DNA of 64,000 nucleotides, from contig NZ_JAMKQJ010000001.1 in the NCBI RefSeq assembly GCF_024643205.1, positions 310,001 to 374,000 on the forward strand, in the 5' to 3' direction. Shown piece by piece: positions 16,848-25,219 of this stretch. The notes below the pieces were generated by a model. The model made no database searches. It saw only the letters and a list, made by a program, of their open reading frames with translations, and was not told the DNA's origin. This stretch comes from Parapedobacter tibetensis (lineage in GTDB: Bacteria; Bacteroidota; Bacteroidia; Sphingobacteriales; Sphingobacteriaceae). The position numbers and the translations under genes were made by a program. Numbering within the stretch: position 1 is the stretch's first letter; every line of letters starts with the position of its first letter.

Positions 16848-17756
16848 TCAATGTCCGAAACCCTCCCGGATCTTAAAGGCATGTAAGATGGTTGGAAACA
16901 TGGCATCCATTGTTTCCTCCACCCCTTTTGGCGATCCTGGCAGGGTGATGATCAGCATTTTACCCTTGAAACCTGCCAAGCCCCTTGAAAACATGGCCAT
17001 GGGTGTGCGTTGTTGCCCATAATTTCTTGCAGCTTCCATGATACCCGGCGCCTCAACGTCGAGTAAGGGTCGCAAGGCGTCAGGTGTCACATCCCGTGGT
17101 GATAGCCCCGTACCTCCAGTGTACAGTAATAAGTCATAGCCTTCTTCATATAGGTGCAAAGCCTTATCACGGATAAGGGATTTCTCATCGGGAATAATTT
17201 CATAGGTGCTCGTATCGATTCCCAGTTTTTCCAGTTTTTCGATAATGCGTTTTCCTGAGCTGTCGGTTCTCGTGCCTGCCGCCACACGGTCAGAACATAC
17301 GATGACCGCACATTTGAATCCGTCTTTTACTGTTTCAGAAAAAGATGATTTGCCCCCCTCTTTGCTGTTGAGCTTTACGGTGGTGATTACCAATTCCTTG
17401 TCAATGGGTTTGAGCATGTCATATATGGTCAGCGCTACATGCATCGCTCCGTGCATCGCCTCTACTTCTACCCCGGTTTTATAGATGGTGTGCACTTCCA
17501 CTTCAATACAGATATCCAATCCATCGGTATCGTAACGTACTGCTGCGTATTCAATGGGTAATGGATGGCAATCAGGGATGAGGTCGCTGGTCTTTTTTAT
17601 CGCCAGTAAGCCTGCCGCACGTGCAAATTCAAACACATTCCCCTTGGGTACGTTGTTTTCCAAGACGGCTTGTATCGTTTCCACTTTGGATGTTCGTACA
17701 ATGGCCGAAGCCACAGCCTTGCGGAGTGTATAAGGTTTATGTGTGATGTTTACCAT
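16848..17756 (-). CDS. Fused molybdenum cofactor proteins MoaC and MogA/MoaB
   Basis: Two Moco steps in one 302-residue chain. Residues 1-145 are MoaC (cyclic pyranopterin monophosphate synthase): TLRKAVASAIVRTS, KGNVFEFARAAGLLAIKKT, LIPDCHPLPIEYAAV and GVEVEAMHGAMHVALTIYDM. Residues 150-302 are the MogA/MoaB molybdopterin adenylyltransferase: CAVIVCSDRVAAGTRTDSSG, LLLYTGGTGLSPRDVTPDAL and LIITLPGSPKGVEE. The fusion is known in several bacterial groups. The start overlaps the moaE end by 20 bases. It is the last gene of the Moco operon; MoaA acts before the first domain, and MoeA after the second. Confidence 0.95.
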   Translation of the reverse strand: MVNITHKPYTLRKAVASAIVRTSKVETIQAVLENNVPKGNVFEFARAAGLLAIKKTSDLIPDCHPLPIEYAAVRYDTDGLDICIEVEVHTIYKTGVEVEAMHGAMHVALTIYDMLKPIDKELVITTVKLNSKEGGKSSFSETVKDGFKCAVIVCSDRVAAGTRTDSSGKRIIEKLEKLGIDTSTYEIIPDEKSLIRDKALHLYEEGYDLLLYTGGTGLSPRDVTPDALRPLLDVEAPGIMEAARNYGQQRTPMAMFSRGLAGFKGKMLIITLPGSPKGVEETMDAMFPTILHAFKIREGFGH

Positions 17757-18213
17757 TTGTTGTGTTTATTTTCCATTGATGGCCTTCCTTGGTGAGGTGC
17801 TCTTTTCCCCAGATTGGTAGTTCGCTTTTGATGAGTTCTACGGTTTCACTGCAGGCATCCATGGCAGCCTTCCGGTGAGCAGCGGTGAGGACCACACAAA
17901 GGCATATTTCACCCGTAGCTACCTCCCCAAGGCTATGGATGACTTCCATTCCTGTGATAGCGTATTTTTCAAAAATCGCATCGCCTATCGCTTCCATTTT
18001 TTCCAGTGCCATGTCCTCATAAGCGGTGTACGAAATGGCCGAAACCTGGTCATTGCCCGCAAGATCGGCCCGCACTTGCCCCAAAAAAATACTATAAGCA
18101 CCTATACTTATGTCACTGCCATGGTGTTGGATGATGTCCGCTATGCGCGTTGCAGGTATCGCCCCCTGGTTGAAAAAAATCAGTTTATTTAGCCGTTTCA
18201 TTACTTTCTGCAT
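17737..18213 (-). CDS. moaE: Molybdopterin synthase catalytic subunit
   Basis: Transfers sulphur from MoaD thiocarboxylate to precursor Z to form the dithiolene of molybdopterin. The 158-residue chain shows GAYSIFLGQVRADLAGNDQVSAI, SYTAYEDMALEKMEAIGDAI, VIHSLGEVATGEICLCVVLT and HRKAAMDACSETVELIKSELPIWGKEHL (catalytic lysine region). Normal length. It lies between moaD (18-base gap) and moaC-mog (20-base overlap), the typical arrangement. Confidence 0.96.
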   Translation of the reverse strand: MQKVMKRLNKLIFFNQGAIPATRIADIIQHHGSDISIGAYSIFLGQVRADLAGNDQVSAISYTAYEDMALEKMEAIGDAIFEKYAITGMEVIHSLGEVATGEICLCVVLTAAHRKAAMDACSETVELIKSELPIWGKEHLTKEGHQWKINTTNGKHHT

Positions 18214-18231
18214 ATACCTGAATAGCGTGTT

Positions 18232-18465
18232 TTACCCTCCGGAAAATGGAGGTAAAAGGGCTACTTCAGCGTTTGACGTAAGGTCCATCTTTTCCCGGAT
18301 GATTTTACGGTTTACAGCAATCACATACTTGCTCTGTCGGAGCATGGGATAGCGCGCCTTAAGCGTATTTTCCAGCGCATCCGTATCCGAAACATCCGAT
18401 AGCCTTACTTGTCGACTTCCTATGATATCTGTTAACTGTCCGAAAAAAAACACGGAGATTTCCAT
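18232..18465 (-). CDS. moaD: Molybdopterin synthase sulphur carrier subunit
   Basis: A 77-residue ubiquitin-fold protein that ends in the diagnostic Gly-Gly (LLPPFSGG), the residue pair that is adenylated and thiocarboxylated. The N-terminus MEISVFFFGQLTDIIGSRQV is the family start. The MoeB/ThiF-type enzyme that activates MoaD is not present in this window. Adjacent to moaE, its partner in the synthase. Confidence 0.95.
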   Translation of the reverse strand: MEISVFFFGQLTDIIGSRQVRLSDVSDTDALENTLKARYPMLRQSKYVIAVNRKIIREKMDLTSNAEVALLPPFSGG

Positions 18466-18471
18466 ATGTTA

Positions 18472-19212
18472 TTATAAAAGATAAGGTAAAAATAACTTAA
18501 ATGAGGCGACCAACAATACCATGGCCAGTAAAAGTTTGATGGTGCGCTGTTGGAACTTCTTGGCACCGAAATAAGATCCAGCGAGTCCACCTGCAAAGGC
18601 TATGGTGACGTAAGCAATCATATCCGGGTAAAATGTGGCACCTTGCATAAGCTGCCCGGATAATCCTGCCAATGAATTGACAAAAATAAACAGGGCGCTT
18701 ATTGCTGCAGCCTGCTTTTGGTCTGTCCAAGCCAGCAGCAATAAAATGGGCGATAGGATCACTCCCCCACCAATCCCAAGCAAGCCGGATAATAAACCGA
18801 TCGCTCCGCCAATAAGGATGAGCCAACTTGTTTTTGGTGATACACCAGCACGGGGTTTGATATCCTTGAAAAACAGGAAGCGCGCCACAGGAACCAACAG
18901 GAATACCCCCAGCAATAACTTATATACCGCAGCATCCACCGCTATATTTCCCCCCAAAAAGGCTAAAGGTACGGAAGCCAAGGCTAGCGGCAGGAATAGC
19001 TTTCCCACGAAATAATGGGCCCGATAATAATAGATAAAGGCGACCATGGATACAAAGAGATTCAACAGTAATGCGGTCGGCTTCATAACCGCTGGACTCA
19101 TGCCATACAACGCCATCAAGGCCAGGTAACCGCTTGCGCCTCCGTGACCTACAGATGCATATAGGAAGGCGATGCTAAATAAAAGTAAGTAGAAGAGTAT
19201 GATGCTATCCAT
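18472..19212 (-). CDS. TauE/SafE-family membrane permease inside the Moco operon
   Basis: A 246-residue integral membrane protein with about eight hydrophobic segments and the family pattern of two repeated halves, each with a Gly-rich stretch (FLYASVGHGGASGYLALMAL near the N-terminus; GAIGLLSGLLGIGGGVILSP in the middle). Members move sulphite, sulphonates or other organosulphur anions across the inner membrane. Its place between moeA (8-base overlap with the chosen start MDSIILFYLL) and moaD (6-base gap) suggests a role linked to Moco supply or sulphur handling, but the substrate is not known. The longer start at 19239 would overlap moeA by 35 bases. Confidence 0.88.
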   Translation of the reverse strand: MDSIILFYLLLFSIAFLYASVGHGGASGYLALMALYGMSPAVMKPTALLLNLFVSMVAFIYYYRAHYFVGKLFLPLALASVPLAFLGGNIAVDAAVYKLLLGVFLLVPVARFLFFKDIKPRAGVSPKTSWLILIGGAIGLLSGLLGIGGGVILSPILLLLAWTDQKQAAAISALFIFVNSLAGLSGQLMQGATFYPDMIAYVTIAFAGGLAGSYFGAKKFQQRTIKLLLAMVLLVASFKLFLPYLL

Positions 19213-20395
19213 GGGTAGGCAATAAATGAATTTCAACAAGTTCGCCGGGCTGATAGGTCTTTACCGTCTCATCGAGTTTTACCAAGCAGTTTGCTGTAGC
19301 AAAGGATCGGAGGCGAAATGATTCCTGAGCTGACAAAATATCCACTTTGCCATCCTGAAATTGAGCCTTCAGGAAATGGGTCAGCGCATGCGTTTTTGTG
19401 TGCTGATGTTCCAGGGGCACGGATAGCGCAACCAGTTGCTCTTCCTTGCCGCTCAATTTACGGAGCAGTGGCCATACATACTCATAAAAACAAGTCAATA
19501 CCGAAGACGGGTTACCGGGCAGTCCAAACACCGGCTGATTGCCTTTCCTGCCAAAGAATAATGGCTTGCCCGGACGTTGTTGCACCCGATGGAATAGCTG
19601 TTCCACACCACAGCGTCTGGTTGCGGGCACCACAAAATCATAGTCACCCACACTTACGCCCCCTGTAAGCAGCACGACCTCATAACTATCCAATGCCATG
19701 GTCAATGCCCGCTCAATGGCTTCTGGTGAATCGGGCACCTCCACATGTTGGATATCCCGTATACCTATCTGATTCATGGCGGCATGTAGCATAGCAGATG
19801 ATGCTTCATAGACTTGTCCATGCAAGAGTGTTTCTCCTGCATGACGGAGTTCATCGCCCGTGACGATGAGGGCTACCTTAGGAGGAAGAAACACGGACAC
19901 AGTTGGCATGCCCATGCAAGCAAGGAAACCAATGGCTGCGGGGGATAGATGCGTGCCTCGCATGATAGCCAGCTCTCCTTGCTTTATTTCGGTTCCCTTT
20001 AGTCGCACATGGTTGCCCTTGGCAAGCGCTTGATCCTGCATGTGCAGGGAACCTGCATCCACTTCCGTCCGTTCCTGCATGACCACCGTATCTGCCCCAT
20101 CAGGTAGTGCCGCACCTGTAAAAATACGCACCGCCTCGCCCGGAGCTATGGAAAGCTGCTCGTTTTTACCTGCTGGCACTTCATTCACCACGCGCAATAC
20201 CTGGTGTTCATACCAATCCGCAAAGGAAAAGGCATAACCATCCATGGAAGATTGGTCAAAAGCAGGAATATCGAGCGGGGCATATATATCTTCGGCAAGC
20301 ACCATCCCTGCCGCTTCGCGCAGCGGAAGGCCCCCTGTCTTCAAGGTGAATTTTTGCTGCTTGAGCAACGTTTTCGCTTCGGTTACTGAAATCAT
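19205..20395 (-). CDS. moeA: Molybdopterin molybdenumtransferase MoeA
   Basis: Inserts molybdate into adenylylated molybdopterin. The 396-residue chain has the usual domains: an N-terminal part with PLDIPAFDQSSMDGYAFSF and IFTGAALPDGADTVVMQERT, the MoCF-binding domain with VALIVTGDEL and VLLTGGVSVGDYDFVVPATR, GLPGNPSSVLTCFYEYVWPL, and the C-terminal beta domain. Length and motifs are normal. It follows mobA by 6 bases and overlaps the TauE/SafE gene. Confidence 0.96.
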   Translation of the reverse strand: MISVTEAKTLLKQQKFTLKTGGLPLREAAGMVLAEDIYAPLDIPAFDQSSMDGYAFSFADWYEHQVLRVVNEVPAGKNEQLSIAPGEAVRIFTGAALPDGADTVVMQERTEVDAGSLHMQDQALAKGNHVRLKGTEIKQGELAIMRGTHLSPAAIGFLACMGMPTVSVFLPPKVALIVTGDELRHAGETLLHGQVYEASSAMLHAAMNQIGIRDIQHVEVPDSPEAIERALTMALDSYEVVLLTGGVSVGDYDFVVPATRRCGVEQLFHRVQQRPGKPLFFGRKGNQPVFGLPGNPSSVLTCFYEYVWPLLRKLSGKEEQLVALSVPLEHQHTKTHALTHFLKAQFQDGKVDILSAQESFRLRSFATANCLVKLDETVKTYQPGELVEIHLLPTHG

Positions 20396-20401
20396 CGCTT
20401 G

Positions 20402-21043
20402 CTATATTACGCCTCTACTGTATAAAATTTTAGCTTCTTCATAGTCTTCAGGGGAATTGGCGTTGAACAGTTCCAGATCATTTTCCGGACTTACTAGCTT
20501 GGTATCTGCATTTATCAAAAAATTTCTCGGGCTCCTGTTCGTTGTTTCCAATATGGATTCCGCTAATAAGGCCAACCCATGCGGTTCCCATATACCGACC
20601 AATGGTTCCGGCAGGTTTGACCCATGTCCGGCGTATACCGTGGCAACTTTTTTGGGATCCCTATTTTCAACCAACGATTGGATGGATTGTGCGCTGAGGA
20701 AGGGCAAATCAACAGCCACCACTAACCAAGCCCTATTCGGATGGGCGCGGTGGGCTGTTAGCATCCCATTCAATGGCCCCCCATACACGTTTTTATCTAC
20801 GATGTGGGGCAAGCCAGAATCCATGATATGCTGCTGGTCACTGCGACAACTGATATAGGTTTCAGCACAAAACTGATCTAGCATCCGATACAAGTACGTT
20901 CGCTGATTGGTTTGATGATATTGAAGAGCGCCTTTGTCTCTGCCCATCCGGATACTTTTTCCCCCGGCCAAAACCAAGCCATATAGTCTACTTGTTGCAT
21001 GCATACTAACCCCCGTTTTGGCCTTGTATCTCATTTTCTCCAT
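20402..21043 (-). CDS. mobA: Molybdenum cofactor guanylyltransferase
   Basis: Attaches GMP to Mo-molybdopterin to make the MGD form needed by the DMSO-reductase family, which includes the nitrate reductase of this island. The 213-residue protein carries the nucleotidyltransferase signature LVLAGGKSIRMGRDKGALQY and the metal-binding AVDLPFLSAQSIQSLVENRD region, plus LVGIWEPHGLALL and a final PRNFL segment. A shorter start at 21004 (MHATSRLYG) is possible; the longer one leaves a 5-base gap to moaA. Confidence 0.92.
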   Translation of the reverse strand: MEKMRYKAKTGVSMHATSRLYGLVLAGGKSIRMGRDKGALQYHQTNQRTYLYRMLDQFCAETYISCRSDQQHIMDSGLPHIVDKNVYGGPLNGMLTAHRAHPNRAWLVVAVDLPFLSAQSIQSLVENRDPKKVATVYAGHGSNLPEPLVGIWEPHGLALLAESILETTNRSPRNFLINADTKLVSPENDLELFNANSPEDYEEAKILYSRGVI

Positions 21044-21048
21044 CCTGC

Positions 21049-22026
21049 CTACCCTCCGATGAGTGTCATTGATTGTATGTTTGTCAGTCGTTTTTCCGCT
21101 TCGAAGCCATCCTTATACCGGGATTGGATTGCAGCATAGATACTGGACTCCAATCCCTCAGGATCTAGTATCCCTCTCACCATGGGTTTCAGGTCGACGG
21201 TCTCTGCTGCATAGAGGCAAGTCTGTAGATGCCCCTTGGCTGATACCCGTATTCGATTGCATGTTCCGCAAAACGTCCTGGAAAATGAGGGGATAACCCC
21301 AAAGGAACCCATGCCTCCCGGCACTTTATAGTTTACGGAAGTGGAAGATTGGGACGTGGGCAGTTTCTCGATCCTTGGAAAATGTGATTTGATAAGCGCC
21401 AGAATCCGCACATGGTCCCATTCCAATACCTTCCCGCCGATAGATTGGCCATTGAAAGGCATTTCTTCCAAAAAACGTACATTGATAGGGTTTTGATTGG
21501 CAAAGTGGACAAAGGGAATAATGTCATCGATATTTATGCCAGCCATCACCACACAGTTCAACTTAACATCGAAACCATGGTCGACCAGTTGATGGACATT
21601 GGCGATTACAGTATCAAAACTATCCCTTCTCGTGATGGCGTGTACACGCTGCCTGTCCAGGCTGTCGAGGCTAACATTGATGCTGCTGATATGGAGTTTT
21701 TTCAATGCCTGGATATGAGGGCCTATTAAAGTCGCATTGGTTGTAATGGAGATATCGTCCAATCCGGGAAGGTAAGCCAATTTTTCCAGAAAAGACATCA
21801 GCCCTTTCCGGACGAACGGTTCTCCACCCGTTATCCGGATTTTATTGACCCCCATGCCCACAAAAACCTTGGCTAAGGTAAACAGCTCATCCCAGCTCAA
21901 CAACTCGCTCCGCTTGGCAAAGGACACCCCTTCCTCCGGCATGCAATATTGGCAGCGCAGGTTACAGCTATCCGTTACCGATAGCCGCAGGTAGTTCGTC
22001 ACTCTCCCATGGTTGTCTATAAGCAT
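21049..22026 (-). CDS. moaA: GTP 3',8-cyclase (radical SAM) MoaA
   Basis: First step of molybdenum cofactor synthesis. The 325-residue protein has the radical-SAM cluster motif TDSCNLRCQYCMPEEG (CxxxCxxC) near residue 20, KIRITGGEPFVRKGL, the C-terminal second cluster motif TFCGTCNRIRVSAKGHLQTC, and the essential terminal Gly-Gly (MTLIGG). Full length. The start lies 12 bases after the response-regulator gene, so it is read on the same transcript. Confidence 0.97.
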   Translation of the reverse strand: MLIDNHGRVTNYLRLSVTDSCNLRCQYCMPEEGVSFAKRSELLSWDELFTLAKVFVGMGVNKIRITGGEPFVRKGLMSFLEKLAYLPGLDDISITTNATLIGPHIQALKKLHISSINVSLDSLDRQRVHAITRRDSFDTVIANVHQLVDHGFDVKLNCVVMAGINIDDIIPFVHFANQNPINVRFLEEMPFNGQSIGGKVLEWDHVRILALIKSHFPRIEKLPTSQSSTSVNYKVPGGMGSFGVIPSFSRTFCGTCNRIRVSAKGHLQTCLYAAETVDLKPMVRGILDPEGLESSIYAAIQSRYKDGFEAEKRLTNIQSMTLIGG

Positions 22027-22038
22027 TGGAGCAAAAAT

Positions 22039-22701
22039 TTAAATCGTGAGGTCTGCATGCTCTTCAATTTTCTTCAAAAGTTCCACCACGTTGTTCACCT
22101 TCAATTTTTTCATGATGTTGAAGCGGTGGGTTTCGATGGTTCGGACACTTTTTCCCAATTGCTCGGCAATTTCCTTGTTTCCGATTCCATTGGCAATCAT
22201 TTTGAGGATTTGTTTCTCCCGTTTGGTGATGTCATGGCTACCGGATAGGGTTGTATTATTGCCGATTTTCCCCTGTTTTACATCCAAATAACGGTTGACC
22301 AATACGTTGCTGATGTCGCCACTGAAATACTTCCCGCCTTGTTGTACGGTCTTGATGGCCTTCATAAATTCTTCCCTGCTGGTATCTTTGAGCAGATATC
22401 CCTTAGCACCGCTTTCAATGGATTGGAGGATATAATCCTCATCATCATGCATCGAAAGGATAAGTACCTTCGTATTGGTGGATGATTCAGTCAATTTTTT
22501 GGTCGCCTCCAGCCCATTCATGACAGGCATCCGGATATCAATGATCAATAAGTCCGGCTGCAATTCTTGTACAGCATGAATCGCTTCTTCACCGTTAGAA
22601 GCCAACCCAATGACTTGGATCCCTTCTTCTTCCAAGAGGCTTTTGATACCGCTCCTGACTACCAAATGGTCATCCGCTAATACGACTTTTATACGTTCCA
22701 T
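22039..22701 (-). CDS. NarL/LuxR-type response regulator
   Basis: A 220-residue two-component regulator. The receiver domain (1-125) has the acidic pair D10-D11, phospho-acceptor D55 (LLIIDIRMPVMNG) and the lysine in GAKGYLLKDTSREEF. The DNA-binding LuxR-type HTH (about 155-215) contains DITKREKQILKMIANGIGNK and SVRTIETHRFNIMKKLKV. It is transcribed 21 bases after the PilJ/NarX-like kinase gene, its likely partner, and 12 bases before moaA. From context it probably controls the nitrate and Moco genes; that is inference. Confidence 0.95.
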   Translation of the reverse strand: MERIKVVLADDHLVVRSGIKSLLEEEGIQVIGLASNGEEAIHAVQELQPDLLIIDIRMPVMNGLEATKKLTESSTNTKVLILSMHDDEDYILQSIESGAKGYLLKDTSREEFMKAIKTVQQGGKYFSGDISNVLVNRYLDVKQGKIGNNTTLSGSHDITKREKQILKMIANGIGNKEIAEQLGKSVRTIETHRFNIMKKLKVNNVVELLKKIEEHADLTI

Positions 22702-22722
22702 CCGTTTATTGAATTTATTGAT

Positions 22723-24531
22723 CTATTCCAAAGGAATGTTGATGCTTATGGTAGTTCCTTGCCCCGCTACAGAAAAAATCCGACAATCGCCATTGATAAA
22801 ATTAGCCCGCTCCCGTATATTGAAGATACCGTGGCCTGTAGCGGAAAAATGACCTTTTTCCTCCAATTTTTTGATATCAAATCCTTTCCCATCATCTTTA
22901 ATTTCCAAGCTAAGATACTGAGAATTATGCGAAATAATAACCTTTACTTCCGTGGCCTCCGCATATTTTATGGCATTATTTACCGCTTCCTGCACAATAC
23001 GGTAGATATTGTTTTCTACTTTTCCTTCCAACCTGGAGAGAAACCCTGTCTTATTTTCAAACGTTACCTTGAGGCCGGATATTTTTGTGATTTCCCGACA
23101 AAATTTACTCAATACGCGGACGATACCATAATCAGACAGTGCACTAGGTGTAAGGTTGAAGGAAATCCTGCGTACTTCCTTAATCACATTTTTCAACAAT
23201 TCCCGGGATGCTTTCAACTTTTCACGTTCTTTCCCAGCGTTAATCGATTGGATACCCTCCAGGTTGAACTTCATGGCCGAAAGCAATTGCCCCACTCCAT
23301 CGTGCATGTCCCTGGATATCCGCTTGCGTTCTTCCTCCTGCCCCTCTAGGATCAATGCCGACCTAAATTGCTGTTCCTTGACACTTTTTGCAATCCGCTC
23401 CCTGTTAATCTCCCGTGAAATGGCCATGGCTTCCTTTTTTTCCGTCTCATCGCTACCAATCACCATCAATGTTTCCACCTTGCCCTGTTCATCCATGGTG
23501 GGAACAATATTGAGTTTGAGCCATACGAAATCGCCGGCTGTATTGGTAACTTTTATTCCTCCATTCCATGATTCCCCCACCAACACCATGTCCTTGATAC
23601 GCTGTAGGTGTTCTTCGCTATGCCCCTGCTCTTGGAGCCAATCGAACAAGTTTGCGGGTTTATCCATATCAAATTCCATGGAAGCTGTAAAGCGATCATA
23701 AAAATGACTGAAGTCCCCGTTTCCGTCACACTTGGCATACAACATGAAATCCTCCTCGCCCCGCACATCTGCTTCCAACAAATCTTGATAAGCCTGCTCC
23801 AAGGAGTTGTATAGCGCACTTACCTCCAATGCCATCTTCTTTGCTTTCTCCCGTGCTTCGGAAAGGTTGTCGATTGTCTTGCGGATAGACCGTGCTAAGG
23901 GGAAGAAAATAAAAAACAACTCCATCACGATTACCCCAAGTGAAAAAATCATGATGAATATTTCCACCTTCTTGAGATCCATGACTTTGGTCTTGGCTTC
24001 ATCATCGTATTGAAACACCACCTCATCCATACCCCGAAGAAACGCTCCTTCATGTTTGATTATGGTATTGATATCGGCCCGTAAACTATCCGCGGGTATA
24101 TTGATATCATGGGTAAGGTTGTTGATCAAGCGCTGGGCGGCACTTGCCATTTGTTGGTGGTCCGCATTGATTTGGGTAAAGAGCTCATCGATCGCCCTGC
24201 TGTTATGGCCTTTCACGCCCAATGCGTCATCGCCATGTTGCAGGCCATCATGGGCTTTGCGCCACTCGTCGAGCGCGGTTTCCAGCTCGTTTCGGCGTTC
24301 TGCTCGGTCAGCAGGGTTTGCTGATGTTCCAAGGAGAAGCGCACATTTACTAATCCGCTGGCTCAACATCCGTTGCCTGCCAGAAAGGTTGACCACCCGG
24401 GAGTCATTTTTCTGTTCACTAATGTATTGTTGTACCAATGCTTGGCTGATGATGATGCTGGCAGCAATGGCACACAACGCAATCAGGTAATACCTTCCTA
24501 GATTTTCGAATTTCGGCTTTTCCGTTAGCAC
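22723..24531 (-). CDS. NarX/PilJ-type sensor histidine kinase (putative nitrate sensor)
   Basis: 602-residue membrane kinase. TM1 is at about 14-34, followed by a periplasmic four-helix sensor domain of the PilJ/NarX type whose first helix carries the P-box-like sequence VVNLSGRQRMLSQRISK (46-62). TM2 is at about 190-211, then a coiled coil (221-255), a PAS-like domain (about 258-362), and the HisKA_3 box ERKRISRDMHDGVGQLLSAM with phospho-His410, and an HATPase domain (NNAIKYAEA, DDGKGFDI, GHGIFNIRERA). In NarX/NarQ the P-box binds nitrate/nitrite. The start codon is GTG with a good AGGA site at GAGGAAATCAG just ahead. Its genetic location in a nitrate/Moco cluster supports the assignment. 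Confidence 0.9.
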   Translation of the reverse strand: MLTEKPKFENLGRYYLIALCAIAASIIISQALVQQYISEQKNDSRVVNLSGRQRMLSQRISKCALLLGTSANPADRAERRNELETALDEWRKAHDGLQHGDDALGVKGHNSRAIDELFTQINADHQQMASAAQRLINNLTHDINIPADSLRADINTIIKHEGAFLRGMDEVVFQYDDEAKTKVMDLKKVEIFIMIFSLGVIVMELFFIFFPLARSIRKTIDNLSEAREKAKKMALEVSALYNSLEQAYQDLLEADVRGEEDFMLYAKCDGNGDFSHFYDRFTASMEFDMDKPANLFDWLQEQGHSEEHLQRIKDMVLVGESWNGGIKVTNTAGDFVWLKLNIVPTMDEQGKVETLMVIGSDETEKKEAMAISREINRERIAKSVKEQQFRSALILEGQEEERKRISRDMHDGVGQLLSAMKFNLEGIQSINAGKEREKLKASRELLKNVIKEVRRISFNLTPSALSDYGIVRVLSKFCREITKISGLKVTFENKTGFLSRLEGKVENNIYRIVQEAVNNAIKYAEATEVKVIISHNSQYLSLEIKDDGKGFDIKKLEEKGHFSATGHGIFNIRERANFINGDCRIFSVAGQGTTISINIPLE

Positions 24532-24563
24532 CTGATTTCCTCGTTAAATAAAAAGTAAAATGT

Positions 24564-24580
24564 AAAAACCCCGAAGGGCT
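24564..24580 (-). terminator. UUCG-loop hairpin between nirD and the kinase gene
   Basis: In the minus-strand RNA, AGCCC-UUCG-GGGUU forms a 5-bp stem with a stable UUCG tetraloop and continues into a run of U. It lies 140 bases after nirD and 32 bases before the GTG start of the kinase, so it could end nirBD transcripts or attenuate read-through into the regulator-Moco operon. Confidence 0.45.
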
Positions 24581-24635
24581 CATTCAAACCTTTAAAGGTA
24601 AGCAATGAATCAATAATTCAAAATCTAAATCATCA

Positions 24636-24712
24636 ATCTCATATCTCATATCTCATGTCTCAAATCTCATGTCTCATGTCTCAAATCTCAAATCTCATGT
24701 CTCACATCTCAC
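24636..24712. repeat. Heptanucleotide tandem array (ATCTCAT-type)
   Basis: Eleven 7-bp units of the form [A/G]TCTCA[T/A/C], first three exact ATCTCAT, then alternating ATCTCAT, GTCTCAT, GTCTCAA and related forms. More degenerate heptads may extend it leftwards to about 24610. It ends 9 bases from the nirD stop codon and occupies the nirD-kinase gap. Same period as the array at 7223-7282 but a different unit. No coding capacity. Confidence 0.85.
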
Positions 24713-24721
24713 ACCCCCTAC

Positions 24722-25099
24722 TTACTCTTCAAAGCCCACAAAAACGTATCCGTCTTCAATCTTGATGGGGTATGTCGCGATGTCGCAGGTCTCACCATTA
24801 AGGTTTTTACCCGACTTGAGGGAGAATGTTTTCTTATGGAAAGGGCAAGCAACCTTGGGTTCATCCGCATCCGAACCGATCATGCCCCGTGACAGGGCCA
24901 TTTGCATTTTGTGGGGACATAGGTTTTGGCAAGCATACCACTCCTTTCTTCTTGCAAAATTGAAGATTGCGATTTGGAGGTCTTTATATTTGATACAAGC
25001 CCCGCCATTTTCCGGGAAGGCATCTACCGGAGCCGCCCTATACCAAGTAGACACTTTGGTTACTTCCGTTGTTTTGTATTTTTCCAATTCAAAAATCAT
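24722..25099 (-). CDS. nirD: Nitrite reductase small subunit (Rieske-type)
   Basis: Accessory subunit of NADH-dependent assimilatory nitrite reductase. The 125-residue protein keeps the Rieske ligands, Cys-x-His in NLCPHKMQMALSRG and Cys-x-x-His in VACPFHKKTFSL, and the ending EDGYVFVGFEE. Many NirD proteins have lost these ligands; here they are intact, so a [2Fe-2S] cluster is probable. It lies 120 bases after nirB on the same strand. Confidence 0.93.
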   Translation of the reverse strand: MIFELEKYKTTEVTKVSTWYRAAPVDAFPENGGACIKYKDLQIAIFNFARRKEWYACQNLCPHKMQMALSRGMIGSDADEPKVACPFHKKTFSLKSGKNLNGETCDIATYPIKIEDGYVFVGFEE

Positions 25100-25202
25100 T
25101 GTTGCTTATTATTAAAGTTTGTTCATAAATCAGTGGCCGGGTTAGCATAAACTAAAAATAGAACGCAGATGACGCCGATATTACGGATTTACACAGGGAT
25201 TT

Positions 25203-25216
25203 ACCCTAATTAGGGT
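25203..25216. promoter_or_regulatory. Perfect 14-bp palindrome in the nirB-nirD gap
   Basis: ACCCTAATTAGGGT is its own reverse complement and lies 3 bases beyond the nirB stop codon. It could be a protein-binding site or a weak hairpin in the nirBD message. The rest of the 120-base gap is a non-coding run that has no other clear signal. Confidence 0.35.
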
Positions 25217-25219
25217 TAA

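Noticed and set aside
24636..24712. Possible CRISPR array
   Set aside because: The repeat unit is 7 bp with no spacers and no cas genes nearby; it is a simple satellite.
25100..25200. Small gene in the nirB-nirD gap
   Set aside because: No open frame with a plausible start and family features; the sequence resembles non-coding intergenic filler.
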